In this document: piece after piece, positions 9,196-18,029 of the stretch | How the letters are laid out: each line of letters starts with the position of its first letter | Position numbering within the stretch: the first letter of the stretch is position 1 | Source: Hyphomicrobiales bacterium | Lineage (GTDB): Bacteria > Pseudomonadota > Alphaproteobacteria > Rhizobiales > Rhizobiaceae | Assembly: GCA_900469625.1 (NCBI GenBank) | Contig: UBXV01000022.1 | Location: 62,001 to 126,000 of the forward strand | DNA: 64,000 nt | Direction: 5' to 3' | Position numbers and translations under genes: made by a program | The notes under the pieces: generated by a model | The model's database searches: none | Told to the model about the DNA's origin: nothing | Seen by the model: the letters and a program-made list of their open reading frames with translations, nothing else

Positions 9196-10184
9196 GTGAC
9201 GCCCTGACCGTCAATGATCTGACGTGCAATTTCGATGTGTCGGCCCCCTGGCTGAACCGGGTGCTGGAGCGCAAGCCGCGCCAGTTCGTGCGTGCGGTGG
9301 ACGACATCAGCTTCACCGTGCCGATGGGTGGTTGCCTTAGCCTTGTCGGCGAATCCGGCTGTGGCAAGTCGACGGTGGCGCGGCTCGTGACCGGCCTCTA
9401 CAGGGCTTCCGACGGAGAGATCCGCTTTGCCCCCGGGCGCTCGGGCGAACCGCTTTCGGCGCAGATGATCTTCCAGGACCCCTTCGCCAGTCTCAATCCG
9501 CGCTGGCGCGTGAAGAACATCATTGCCGAGCCTCTGCGCGAACTGAAGCTGCGCAAAACCGATGCGGAGGTGATGGAGCGTGTCGGCGAACTGCTGCGCA
9601 TCGTCGGCCTTGCGCCTTCGGACGGTTCGAAGTTTCCGCACGAGTTTTCCGGCGGCCAGCGGCAGCGCATTTCGATCGCCCGTGCGCTTGCCGGCGAGCC
9701 GGAATTTCTCGTCTGCGACGAGCCGACCTCGGCGCTTGACGTGTCGGTACAGGCGCAGATCCTCAACCTGATGCGCAAGCTGCAGGACGAGATGGGGCTG
9801 ACCTACCTCTTCATCAGCCACGACATGAGTGTTGTCCGTCACATGTCGGACCGGATTGCGGTCATGTATCTCGGTCGCATCGTCGAAGAGGCAGATACCG
9901 AGACGCTGTTTGCCAATCCGCGCCATCCCTATACGCGCCTGTTGCTCGAGACGATCCCCGACATCGCCGAGCCGAAGCGCCAGCGCAGCATCACGGCAAG
10001 CGAAGTGCCGAGCCCGCTCAACCCGCCGTCAGGCTGCACCTTCCATCCGCGTTGTCCGCTGGCCGACGCCCGCTGCAAGAGTGAGCGCCCGGCGATGCGA
10101 AGCTTTGCGGACGGCTCGCGTGCGGCATGCCACCGTGTCGAGGAAGCTGCTGCCGCAACGGCAAAGGCGACGCAGGCCGCGTAA
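9192..10184 (+). CDS. ABC transporter ATP-binding protein, DppF-type
   Basis: The 330-residue ATPase has Walker [11 protein letters not shown]-loop [14 protein letters not shown], signature FSGGQRQRI, Walker [12 protein letters not shown] and FISHD. The C-terminal [13 protein letters not shown] extension is typical of DppF/OppF. GGAGGAG precedes the ATG at 9192, which overlaps the preceding stop codon. It is the last gene of the 1979-10184 operon and is followed by a strong bidirectional terminator. Confidence 0.93.
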   Translation: MSDALTVNDLTCNFDVSAPWLNRVLERKPRQFVRAVDDISFTVPMGGCLSLVGESGCGKSTVARLVTGLYRASDGEIRFAPGRSGEPLSAQMIFQDPFASLNPRWRVKNIIAEPLRELKLRKTDAEVMERVGELLRIVGLAPSDGSKFPHEFSGGQRQRISIARALAGEPEFLVCDEPTSALDVSVQAQILNLMRKLQDEMGLTYLFISHDMSVVRHMSDRIAVMYLGRIVEEADTETLFANPRHPYTRLLLETIPDIAEPKRQRSITASEVPSPLNPPSGCTFHPRCPLADARCKSERPAMRSFADGSRAACHRVEEAAAATAKATQAA

Positions 10185-10210
10185 CCAAACCGGCATCTGT
10201 AAAAACGAGA

Positions 10211-10241
10211 AAAACTCCGGAGGGTTTCCCTCCGGAGTTTT
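10211..10241. terminator. bidirectional rho-independent terminator
   Basis: A perfect 14-bp stem (AAAACTCCGGAGGG, 10211-10224, with CCCTCCGGAGTTTT, 10228-10241) closes on a TTT loop, with a T run on the plus strand and an A run before it serving the minus strand. It separates the plus-strand transporter operon from the convergent racemase gene. Confidence 0.93.
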
Positions 10242-10269
10242 TTTGTTTTCAGAGGTTTGCTGCCGTTTG

Positions 10270-11004
10270 TTAAGCGACAGCATCCACAGGGTGGGCGATC
10301 GTCGCGGCCTTGACCCTCGGGTAGTCATAGGCGCCCACCTTGGAGGTGGCGTAGCCGGCCCCGACCAGTGCTTCCGCAAGCTTGATCGCCGCAGTGACGC
10401 CGTCGATGACCGGCATGCCGGTTCTCGCCTTCAGCCGGTCGCACAATTCCGACATGCCGGCGCAGCCGAGAATGATCGCCTCGGCACCATCCTCCTGTTT
10501 GGCGCGCAGGATTTCGCCCACCAGCATCTCTTCGGTATGGGCGAGGTCTTCCTCCAGCGCCAGCACCGGCATATCGACCGAGCGCACCTTGCGGCACCGG
10601 TGGCCGGCGCCATAGGCATCGACGAGATCCTCGATGATCGGCACCGAGCGCGGCAGGGTGGTGATGATGGAAAAGCGAGTGGCGATGTTCATCGCGACCT
10701 GGATGGCGGCCTGGCAGATACCGATGACGGGCCCGCGTGCGATCTCACGCGCGGCGCCAAGGCCGGGATCGTCGAAGCAGGCAATGACATAGGCATCGAT
10801 CCCGCGCGCCTCGCCGGCGCGGATCTCGGCGAGCATCGCCGGCACCGCCATGGCTTCGTCCGCATGGCCCTCGATGCTGGCCGGGCTCGTGGTCGGATTG
10901 ATGGATTCGACCCGCGTGGCGGCGGACACGACCCGCTCGGCGCTGCGGTGCGCCTGTTCGGTCATCGAGGCGGTGGAGTTCGGATTGACGAGAAGGATAC
11001 GCAT
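10270..11004 (-). CDS. Asp/Glu/hydantoin-racemase family protein
   Basis: The 244-residue protein begins MRILLVNPNSTASMTE and has the two catalytic cysteines of cofactor-independent racemases: Cys76 in VIACFDDPG and Cys181 in IILGCAGMSEL. The family includes hydantoin and allantoin racemases, and maleate isomerase-like enzymes. In this island the hydantoin/allantoin type fits best, supplying the right enantiomer to an amidohydrolase (inference). It is encoded 3 bases after the flavin-reductase-like gene on the same strand, so the two form one transcription unit that converges on the transporter operon. Confidence 0.82.
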   Translation of the reverse strand: MRILLVNPNSTASMTEQAHRSAERVVSAATRVESINPTTSPASIEGHADEAMAVPAMLAEIRAGEARGIDAYVIACFDDPGLGAAREIARGPVIGICQAAIQVAMNIATRFSIITTLPRSVPIIEDLVDAYGAGHRCRKVRSVDMPVLALEEDLAHTEEMLVGEILRAKQEDGAEAIILGCAGMSELCDRLKARTGMPVIDGVTAAIKLAEALVGAGYATSKVGAYDYPRVKAATIAHPVDAVA

Positions 11005-11007
11005 GGA

Positions 11008-11643
11008 TCAGGCCGTTTTCGCTTTGGGAGCAGCAAAGGAAGCGATGTCGGGCGTGCGCATCTCGAACTGCCGGTCTGATGTGATGTAGTTGTTGGCATG
11101 AAGCCGCGCGATCGGCTGGTAGCTCGACGGGTCGACATAGTGGCCCTTGTCGTCAAGGCAGTCCTTGCGCACATGCATATGCACGACTTCGCCCAGCACG
11201 ATCACCCGGCGGTGGTATTCGATCAGCCGTTCGACCCGGCATTCCATCGAGCAGGGCGATTCGACGATGCGGCGGGCGCCGACCTTCACGCCGTCGGCCG
11301 CTGTCAGCCCGGCCATCGCCACCTCGTCGACATCGGTTTCGAAGGGAAGACCGCAGACCAGCATCTGGTCGGCGATCGCCATGTCGACCATGTTGACGAC
11401 GAATTCGTTGGTGCGACGGATGTTGCTGACCGTGTCCTTCTCCTCGCCATCGGGGCGTGTCTGGATGCCGAGGATCACGATCGGCGGATCGTGCGAGAAG
11501 ACGTTGAAGAAGCTCATCGGCGCGGCATTGTCCTGGCCACCAGGCGAGAGCGTCGAGACGAGCGCGATCGGGCGCGGGCCGATGAAATTTGTCAGCAGCC
11601 GGTAGCGGTCCTGGGCGGGCAGTTGTGTGAAGTCGAAGTCCAT
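11008..11643 (-). CDS. flavin reductase-like domain protein (FMN-binding split barrel)
   Basis: The 211-residue protein begins MDFDFTQLPAQDRYRLL and has the family pattern IGPRPIALVSTLSPGG, then NAAPMSFFNVFSHDPP, with the S/T-x-x-N-x-A-P-x-S-x-F FMN-binding signature. Members reduce flavin for partner monooxygenases or bind FMN without a partner. No monooxygenase lies in the adjacent genes. The start is taken as ATG 11643, with TTG 11646 as alternative. It is first in the unit with the racemase gene, and its promoter lies in the 170-bp region shared with the divergent GntR gene. Confidence 0.8.
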   Translation of the reverse strand: MDFDFTQLPAQDRYRLLTNFIGPRPIALVSTLSPGGQDNAAPMSFFNVFSHDPPIVILGIQTRPDGEEKDTVSNIRRTNEFVVNMVDMAIADQMLVCGLPFETDVDEVAMAGLTAADGVKVGARRIVESPCSMECRVERLIEYHRRVIVLGEVVHMHVRKDCLDDKGHYVDPSSYQPIARLHANNYITSDRQFEMRTPDIASFAAPKAKTA

Positions 11644-11738
11644 CAATGAGCTCTCGGGTCAGGCGCGGTCGGTTGTCACACCGGTCGATGGCCGTTGTTT
11701 AAGTGGTTGCCACAGCATATCAAGTTACGGTACACAAT

Positions 11739-11762
11739 ATTGTCTACAATTTTGTAGTCAAT
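11739..11762. promoter_or_regulatory. 24-bp near-perfect palindrome, putative GntR operator
   Basis: Twenty of 24 positions are symmetric. The half-sites are ATTGTCTACAA and TTGTAGTCAAT around a TT centre. It lies between the divergent flavin-reductase-like and GntR genes, so it could control both and make the regulator autoregulated. A related copy (17 of 24 identical) occurs at 1851-1874 before the transporter operon. Confidence 0.75.
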
Positions 11763-11835
11763 ATCAAACTGCAGCGTGTGGAATTGACTTTGAACGCTGG
11801 CCGGCCAGAGTATGCGAACGGCTAAGGGAGATTTC

Positions 11836-12522
11836 ATGTACAATGCGGACGAAGCCGCCGGAGCGCCGACGGCTATCATTTGTGAGAAAATCTGGCTCGC
11901 GATCGCCGAGCGACGGCTGCGACCCGGCACGCGCCTCAAGGAGGAGCAGCTTGCCGAGATTTTCTCCGTCAGTCGAGCCCGTATCCGCCAGGCGCTGACT
12001 GCGCTCGAACGCGATGGGCTTGTGACGATCATGCCCAATCGCGGCGCGTTCGTATCCGAGCCGTCGGTGGACGAGGCGCGCGACGTGTTCGTGACGCGAA
12101 GGGCGATCGAGCAGCGCGTGGTCGAGCGCCTCTGCGAACGCGCGACAGTCGAGGACATCGAGCGCATGCGCTCGCACATCGATGAGGAGCGGGTGGCGGG
12201 TAAAGTGGGCGATCTCTCTGCAATCGTTCGTCTTTCCGGCGGTTTCCATCTGCTTTTGGCGGAGCTTTCCGGTTCTGCATTCCTGTTCGGCATCCTGCGC
12301 GACCTGGTTTCGCGCACATCGCTGATCACCGCCATGTACCGGTCGAACCATCTGCACAATTGCGGACCGGATGAGCATATGGCCGTCGTCGACCGCATCG
12401 CCGCGCGGGATGCGGCCGCGGCAATCCGCGAAATGGCCGAACATCTGCACCACGTCGAGGCGGAACTGGACCTTGACGAGGAGAAGGACCAACCGCGCGA
12501 TCTGCGCGCGGCACTGCTTTGA
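11836..12522 (+). CDS. GntR-family transcriptional regulator (FCD / FadR subfamily)
   Basis: The 228-residue protein has an N-terminal winged helix (LAIAERRLRPGTRLKEEQLA, then SRARIRQALTALERDGLV) and a C-terminal helical FCD ligand domain (AEHLHHVEAEL at the end). It probably represses the island and is released by the imported substrate or a breakdown product. ATG 11836 is chosen because GGGAG lies 7 bases upstream. ATG 11812 is in frame but lacks a good site. A strong palindrome sits about 75 bp upstream, and a related one lies before the transporter operon. It is followed 75 bases later by the aminohydrolase gene. Confidence 0.88.
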   Translation: MYNADEAAGAPTAIICEKIWLAIAERRLRPGTRLKEEQLAEIFSVSRARIRQALTALERDGLVTIMPNRGAFVSEPSVDEARDVFVTRRAIEQRVVERLCERATVEDIERMRSHIDEERVAGKVGDLSAIVRLSGGFHLLLAELSGSAFLFGILRDLVSRTSLITAMYRSNHLHNCGPDEHMAVVDRIAARDAAAAIREMAEHLHHVEAELDLDEEKDQPRDLRAALL

Positions 12523-12597
12523 CATCACATCGACAATAAACCCAACCGCGCCGCTCTTGTGAGGAGGCGGCGCCCGCTTGAGAACTGAAGGACTGAA

Positions 12598-13425
12598 ATG
12601 ACTGGTCGCAATTACTACGCGCCCCATGGCGGCGCGCCGGCACAAACGCAGCTCCTGACCGACCGTGCGGTCTTCACCGAGGCCTATGCGGTGATTCCAA
12701 AGGGGACGATGATGGACATCGTCACCAGCTATCTGCCGTTCTGGGACAAGACCCGCCTGTGGATATTGTCGCGTCCGTTGTCGGGATTTGCTGAAACATT
12801 TTCGCAGTACATCATGGAAATCGCTCCAGGCGGCGGTAGCGACCGGCCGGAACTCGACGAGGGTGCCGAGGGTGCGCTGTTCGTCGTCGAGGGTGAACTG
12901 GCGGTCACGCTCGACGGCAAGGAACACCGCATGCTGCCCGGTGGCTTTGCCTTCATTCCGCCGGCGAGCAAGTGGGCAGCACATAACAGAAGCGAAGCGC
13001 CCGTTCGCTTCCACTGGGTCCGCAAGGCCTATGAGTATGTCGATGGGCTTCCCGCGCCCGAAGCCTTCTTCACCAACGAGGCCGACATCACGCCCAATCC
13101 CATGCCCGGCACCGAAGGCAAATGGGCGACGACGCGCTTCGTCGATCCGACGGATCTTCGCCACGACATGCATATGACCATCGTGACCTTCGAGCCTGGC
13201 GCGATCATCCCCTTTGCCGAAACCCATGTCATGGAGCACGGTCTCTATGTGCTTGAGGGCAAGGCCGTCTATCGCCTCAATCAGGACTGGGTCGAAGTCG
13301 AGGCCGGCGACTACATGTGGCTTCGCGCCTTCTGCCCGCAGGCCTGCTACGCCGGCGGCCCTGGCAAGTTCCGCTACCTGCTCTACAAGGACGTCAACCG
13401 TCACATGAAGCTGCGCTCGCGCTGA
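12598..13425 (+). CDS. allE: (S)-ureidoglycine aminohydrolase (bicupin)
   Basis: The 275-residue protein is a double cupin closely resembling AllE/YlbA: the N-terminal MTGRNYYAPHGG and WDKTRLWILSRP stretches, and a C-terminal cupin with the metal ligands E208-x-H210-x3-H214 (FAETHVMEH) and Gln248 (CPQAC). The enzyme removes ammonia from (S)-ureidoglycine to give ureidoglycolate in allantoin breakdown, using manganese. AAGGA lies before the ATG. It follows the GntR gene, and its presence points to ureide/purine chemistry for the whole island. The preceding enzyme, allantoate amidohydrolase, is not in this window. Confidence 0.85.
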   Translation: MTGRNYYAPHGGAPAQTQLLTDRAVFTEAYAVIPKGTMMDIVTSYLPFWDKTRLWILSRPLSGFAETFSQYIMEIAPGGGSDRPELDEGAEGALFVVEGELAVTLDGKEHRMLPGGFAFIPPASKWAAHNRSEAPVRFHWVRKAYEYVDGLPAPEAFFTNEADITPNPMPGTEGKWATTRFVDPTDLRHDMHMTIVTFEPGAIIPFAETHVMEHGLYVLEGKAVYRLNQDWVEVEAGDYMWLRAFCPQACYAGGPGKFRYLLYKDVNRHMKLRSR

Positions 13426-13448
13426 AGTCTCGACCACAATTCCTATTG

Positions 13449-13476
13449 AAACAGCGCCGCGAAGAAGGCGCTGTTT
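13449..13476. terminator. rho-independent terminator
   Basis: AAACAGCGCC (13449-13458) pairs perfectly with GGCGCTGTTT (13467-13476) around an 8-base loop and is followed by CTTTTT. It ends the GntR-allE unit and may also serve the convergent gene at 13531. Confidence 0.9.
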
Positions 13477-13530
13477 CTTTTTAATCAAATGGATATGCGG
13501 AATACCTGAAGTACCGCTTTCGATGCACCG

Positions 13531-15339
13531 TCAGTCGACCAATTGCGGATTGGTCGGGCGCAGGCTTTTCGGCCGGATCAGGCGCAGGGAATCGCCGCCG
13601 GCGTCCTTTTCCAGCTCCAGCACGCGCGTGAAGAAGCCGTTGGCGCGTTCCTTGCGGCCGATATTGACGATGGCCGCCTTGCCGATTTCCTTGTCGAGGA
13701 AGGTCATGACCTTGCGGTAGCTGTCGTCCTCGAGGGTATCCAGCGCCTCGTCGATAATCAGCCATCGCGGCTTGTGCAGCCCCAGACGGGCGATGGCGAG
13801 CAGGCGCATTTCCACTTCGCTCAGATTGAGTTTCTTGCGCATGTCCTGGTCGAGGCGATCGGAAAGGCGGCCGAGGCCGATCTTGGATAGCACGCCGCTC
13901 AGTTCGCCGTTCTGGAAGCTGTCGGGCGTCTTCGGATAGGCAAGCACCTCTTCCAGCGTGCCGGGTGCAAAATACGGCGAGCGTGGCACGAAGACCAGTC
14001 CGTCGTCGATCGGCAGCGAGATGCGGCCGTGCCCGAAGGGCCAGAGGCCGGCGATGGCGCGAAAGAACGGTGCTTTCTCCACCTCCGGCGCACCGGTGAC
14101 CAGCACCCGCTCGCCGGGGTTGATCGTGACATTCGGTTCCGAAAGCTTGATGCAGCCGGCCGCCGAGACGATCTCGATGTGGTCGAACATCATCTGCGGA
14201 CCGTCCGACGTGACGAACTCGATGCGCTTGTCGCCTTCGTGCCGGTCGTCGATGACGAGCAGGGCGGAGCGGAATGCGGCGACGCGCAGCAAGGTGGCGC
14301 GCCAGTCGGCAATGGCGCCGATATTGTCGACGAACCAGCGCAGCGACGCATGCACCTGGTTGAAGGCGCCGACCGCCATCATCAGGCCGCCAAAGCTGAG
14401 GTTGCCAGCAAAATAGACCGGGGAGGCGATGACGATCGGGGCGATGACGGTGATCCAGCCGTAACCGGCCGTAACCCAGGTCAGCCGCGTGACGGCGAGC
14501 AGCAGGCTCTTGCTGATTTCGAGAACGGACTGCAGGTCGGCCTGCAGCCGACGCTTTTCGTTGGCCTCGCCCGACGACAGCGACACGGCCTCGATGTGTT
14601 CGTTGATGCGCATCAGCGAGAAGCGCAGCGATGCCTCGCGGGCGTAATGCTCGCCGTTGAGCTTCACCAGTGGCCGCCCCACCAGCCAGCTCAGCCATGA
14701 CGCCGTGCCCGCGTAGAGAATGGCGGCCCAGACCATGTAGCCCGGGATGTTGAAGGCCATGCCGGAAACATGGAAGACGAAGCCGTCCGACAACGACCAG
14801 AGCACGCCGATGAAGCTGACGAGCAGAATGCCGGACTGGATCAGGCCGATGGTCAGCCCGGCCGAAAGGTCCGAGAGGTGGTTGGCATCCTCATGGATGC
14901 GCTGGTCGGGATTGATGCCGATGGCGCCGGCATTGGCGAGCCGAAACGCGCGGGCTGGCCGCATCCATTCGTTGATCAGGTCGAGTGTCAGCCCCTCGCG
15001 CAGCCTCAGCCGGATCAACTGGCCGAGCCAGGTCTGCAGCACGTTGAGCACAAGCAGAGCACCGGCGATCTGGGCAAAGATGGTCAGCTGGTGCAGGAAA
15101 GCCTGCAGGTCGCGCCGTTCCAGGGTGTCGTAGAAAGGCTTGTACCAGCGATTGAGGATGATCTGCCCGAAAGCGGTGGTGACGATGACCGCCAGGATGC
15201 CAAGGGCGAGCCAGATGACCCGGTTTCTGAGCGGCGACGCCATGAAGGCTGCATGCATCATCCGCAACTGGGCGCCGAGGGGTTGTTCGTCGTTGGCCTC
15301 TACCCGACCATTGTTCTTGTCATTCTTAGGCTTCGGCAT
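13531..15339 (-). CDS. SbmA/YddA-type ABC transporter (membrane plus ATPase domain) with degenerate ATPase motifs
   Basis: About 602 residues. The N-terminal half is the six-helix membrane domain of the YddA/SbmA-BacA group (WLALGILAVIVTTAFGQIILN, then NPDQRIHEDANHLSDLSAGL). The C-terminal ATPase domain is recognisable but altered. Walker A reads GAPEVEKA instead of G-x-x-G-x-G-K-S, the Q-loop reads VPRSPYF (Gln lost), the signature reads LSEVEMRLLAIARL, and the H-loop reads NIGRKE (His lost). Walker B, WLIIDEALDTLED, is intact. ATP hydrolysis is therefore doubtful. It is full length with no stop or frameshift, so it is kept as a gene. ATG 15339 has GGAGAG upstream; GTG 15369 is an alternative. 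Usual cargo of the family is peptides or cobalamin-like compounds. Confidence 0.82.
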   Translation of the reverse strand: MPKPKNDKNNGRVEANDEQPLGAQLRMMHAAFMASPLRNRVIWLALGILAVIVTTAFGQIILNRWYKPFYDTLERRDLQAFLHQLTIFAQIAGALLVLNVLQTWLGQLIRLRLREGLTLDLINEWMRPARAFRLANAGAIGINPDQRIHEDANHLSDLSAGLTIGLIQSGILLVSFIGVLWSLSDGFVFHVSGMAFNIPGYMVWAAILYAGTASWLSWLVGRPLVKLNGEHYAREASLRFSLMRINEHIEAVSLSSGEANEKRRLQADLQSVLEISKSLLLAVTRLTWVTAGYGWITVIAPIVIASPVYFAGNLSFGGLMMAVGAFNQVHASLRWFVDNIGAIADWRATLLRVAAFRSALLVIDDRHEGDKRIEFVTSDGPQMMFDHIEIVSAAGCIKLSEPNVTINPGERVLVTGAPEVEKAPFFRAIAGLWPFGHGRISLPIDDGLVFVPRSPYFAPGTLEEVLAYPKTPDSFQNGELSGVLSKIGLGRLSDRLDQDMRKKLNLSEVEMRLLAIARLGLHKPRWLIIDEALDTLEDDSYRKVMTFLDKEIGKAAIVNIGRKERANGFFTRVLELEKDAGGDSLRLIRPKSLRPTNPQLVD

Positions 15340-15617
15340 CGATGCGAATCTCTCCGTCACGATCTCCACCAGGGAAATATAGCCTGCCGAGCCCGGTCTC
15401 CCTAGCGCCGATTGTCGTTATGCAATTCAGCAAACGGTTATTTGAGCGACTGCTGTTGCGGAAGTGACAGCATCGGAACGGCCGAAAGCGGGACGCGTGG
15501 GAGCTTTCTGGGGGGAGCGAGCTACCCCAAAAGCCATGAAATTGATTGTATCCTTATCCAGAGGGTTCATAGTTTCGACCGGCGAGACAGGAGAGCGTAT
15601 CCGCGGGAGGAACGTGC

Positions 15618-16466
15618 ATGTCCAACACGCTCGATCAGATCCGTGAACAACAGAAAGAGACCTGGGACCGGTTTTCGGCCGGCTGGAAAAAATGGGACGA
15701 GCTGGTGCTGGGTTGGCTCAAGCCGTTCGGCGATGCCATGATCAACAGCGCCCGGCTCCGTGACGGCGACCATGTCCTGGACGTCGCTGCTGGAACCGGC
15801 GAGCCGGGGCTGACGGCGGCGGCTTTGGTGCCGAAGGGACGCGTCACCGTCACCGATCTGTCCGAGCGCATGCTCGAGGCGGCGGCCGAAAACGCACAGA
15901 AGCGCGGTCTCGACAATTTCACGACGCAGATGTGCGACGCCGGCGCGCTGCCGTTCGCAGATCGATCCTTCGACATCGTCCTTTGCCGCTTTGGCTTCAT
16001 GTTCTTCCCTGACGTCGTCACGGCGGCACGACAATTCGCCCGCGTGGCGAAACCCGGCGCGCGCGTTTGTGCGGCGGTCTGGAGCGCTCCAGAGAAAAAC
16101 CCATGGGCGACGACGGTGATGGCAACGATTGCGCGGCATGTGACGTTGCCGACGCCAGCACCCGGCGCGCCGGGCCTGTTTCGCTGCGCAGCACCAGGCA
16201 TGCTGTCGGCCGCATTTGCCGAGGCCGGCTTGGTCGATATCAGCGAAGAAGAGATTTCGACGCCGATGGTGCACGAAACGCCTGACCGCTACTGGACCTT
16301 CATGACCGAGATCGCGGCACCGGTGGTTGCCGGGTTGGCGCAGGCGGACGCCGCGACGCGCGAGGCAATTCGCACCGAGGTCGTCGACTTGGCCCGACAG
16401 TCGATGCGGGCCGACAAGGTGGAGCTTCGGTCCACCGCCCGGATCGTCACGGCAACGCGAAAGTAG
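15618..16466 (+). CDS. class I SAM-dependent methyltransferase (UbiE-like)
   Basis: The 282-residue protein has motif I VLDVAAGTGEPGL (residues 53-65), an acidic motif II (VTVTDLSERML) and the post-motif FDIVLCRFGFMFFPD, the pattern of UbiE/Coq5-type methyltransferases that act on small aromatic or lipid substrates. GGGAGGAA precedes the ATG. The gene is followed after 37 bases by a group II PLP decarboxylase on the same strand, so both probably share a transcript. A decarboxylase plus methyltransferase pair would suit making an N- or O-methylated amine, but this is inference. Confidence 0.85.
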   Translation: MSNTLDQIREQQKETWDRFSAGWKKWDELVLGWLKPFGDAMINSARLRDGDHVLDVAAGTGEPGLTAAALVPKGRVTVTDLSERMLEAAAENAQKRGLDNFTTQMCDAGALPFADRSFDIVLCRFGFMFFPDVVTAARQFARVAKPGARVCAAVWSAPEKNPWATTVMATIARHVTLPTPAPGAPGLFRCAAPGMLSAAFAEAGLVDISEEEISTPMVHETPDRYWTFMTEIAAPVVAGLAQADAATREAIRTEVVDLARQSMRADKVELRSTARIVTATRK

Positions 16467-16503
16467 ACAGGCGCCAGAGGCGCTCGCGATCCCGGAGGCT
16501 CGC

Positions 16504-17982
16504 ATGGACACACAACGGAAAGACGATCAGGCGCTTGAGGAGGAGACGCTCGACCCGCAGGACTGGGCGGCGTTGCGGGCTTTGTCGCATCGCATCGTCG
16601 ACGATGCCATCGATTACGTGAGCGGCGTTCGCGACCGGCCTGTCTGGCGGGACATGCCCGACGACGTGCGCCGGTCCTTTGCCACCCCTCTTCCTGAGGG
16701 GCCGACACCGGCGGACGACGTCTACCGCGAGGTGGCGGCCAATGTCCTTAATTATCCCATGGGCAACATCCACCCGCGTTTCTGGTCGTGGTACATGGGG
16801 TCGAGCAATTTCACCGGCGCACTCGGCGATTTCCTGGCTGCCATTCAGGGCTCCAATCTGGGGGGCGGCAATCATGCCGCCGCGCTGATGGATCAGCAGG
16901 TGGTCGATTGGTGCAAGCAGATGTTGGGGTTCCCGGACAGCGCCAGCGGGACGCTGGTCAGTGGCGGGTCGGTCGCCAACATCATCGGCCTTGCCGTCGC
17001 CCGCAACGTCAAGGCCGGCCTCGATGTCCGCGAGCGCGGGGTGGCTGAAATCGAGCGTCCGCTGCGCTTCTATGGCTCCGACCAGATCCACAGCTGCCAC
17101 CGCAAGGCCATGGAAACGCTCGGCCTTGGAAACCAGGCGCTGCGGCGCATCCCGACCGACGCCGCGCTCAGGATCGACGTCGCGGCGCTTCGAAACGCGA
17201 TCGATGAAGATCGGGCGGCAGGGTTCAAACCTGCCTGCGTGATCGCAACGGCCGGCACCGTCAACACCGGCGCTATCGACGACTTGGAAGCGCTGGCGAG
17301 GCTCGCCGACGAGGAGGGCCTGTGGCTGCATGTGGATGGTTGCATCGGCGCCCTGCTCGCGATCGCGCCGGAGAACCGGTTTCGCGTCGCCGGGATCGAG
17401 AAAGCCAATTCGGTCGCTCTCGATCCGCACAAGTGGTTGCACGCGCCCTTCGAGGCCGGCTGCGTCCTTATCCAGGACGCTTCGGCACACCGGGGCACCT
17501 TCGCGGTGACGCCGGAATATCTGGTGGCCACGACACGCGGCCTGGCCGCGGCGCCCTGGCTCTACGACTACGGCCTGCAGACCACGCGCGGCTTCAGGGC
17601 ACTGAAGATCTGGATGTCGTTGAAGGAGCACGGTATCGCCAAGTTCGGCCGGCTCGTCGATCAGAACATCGCCCAGGGACGCTATCTCAGCGAACTGATC
17701 GAGGCAGAGCCCTCTCTCGAACTGGTGGCGCCGACCGCCATCAACATCGTCTGCTTCCGTTATCGCAGCGTGGGCAAAAGCGCCGACGAACTCAAGACCC
17801 TCAACACGGAGATCATGCTGCGCCTGCAGGACGAAGGGACGGCCGTTCTGTCCGACACAACGGTGCATGGCGAGCACTGCCTGAGGGTCGCGATCAACAA
17901 CCATCGCACCAGGCGCGGCGATCTCGATCTTCTCGTCGAAGAGGTCGTGCGGCTCGGCCGGGACATCACCGCGCGAACGTGA
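16504..17982 (+). CDS. pyridoxal-dependent decarboxylase, group II (aromatic-L-amino-acid decarboxylase-like)
   Basis: The 492-residue protein has the group II decarboxylase layout: NYPMGNIHPRFWSWYMGS near residue 83, SGGSVANI (153-160), HVDGC with the PLP-nitrogen-contacting Asp278, and the Schiff-base lysine Lys310 in ALDPHKWLHAPFEAG. The usual HVDAA is HVDGC here. Members decarboxylate tyrosine, DOPA, tryptophan or other amino acids to amines, and some are aldehyde synthases. The substrate is not predictable. ATG 16504 follows GGAGGC; a longer in-frame start overlaps the methyltransferase gene and does not look coding. Confidence 0.88.
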   Translation: MDTQRKDDQALEEETLDPQDWAALRALSHRIVDDAIDYVSGVRDRPVWRDMPDDVRRSFATPLPEGPTPADDVYREVAANVLNYPMGNIHPRFWSWYMGSSNFTGALGDFLAAIQGSNLGGGNHAAALMDQQVVDWCKQMLGFPDSASGTLVSGGSVANIIGLAVARNVKAGLDVRERGVAEIERPLRFYGSDQIHSCHRKAMETLGLGNQALRRIPTDAALRIDVAALRNAIDEDRAAGFKPACVIATAGTVNTGAIDDLEALARLADEEGLWLHVDGCIGALLAIAPENRFRVAGIEKANSVALDPHKWLHAPFEAGCVLIQDASAHRGTFAVTPEYLVATTRGLAAAPWLYDYGLQTTRGFRALKIWMSLKEHGIAKFGRLVDQNIAQGRYLSELIEAEPSLELVAPTAINIVCFRYRSVGKSADELKTLNTEIMLRLQDEGTAVLSDTTVHGEHCLRVAINNHRTRRGDLDLLVEEVVRLGRDITART

Positions 17983-18029
17983 TGCCTTGGATAAGGGCCC
18001 AGAAATTCGGCAGGCAATTACCGTTGTCG

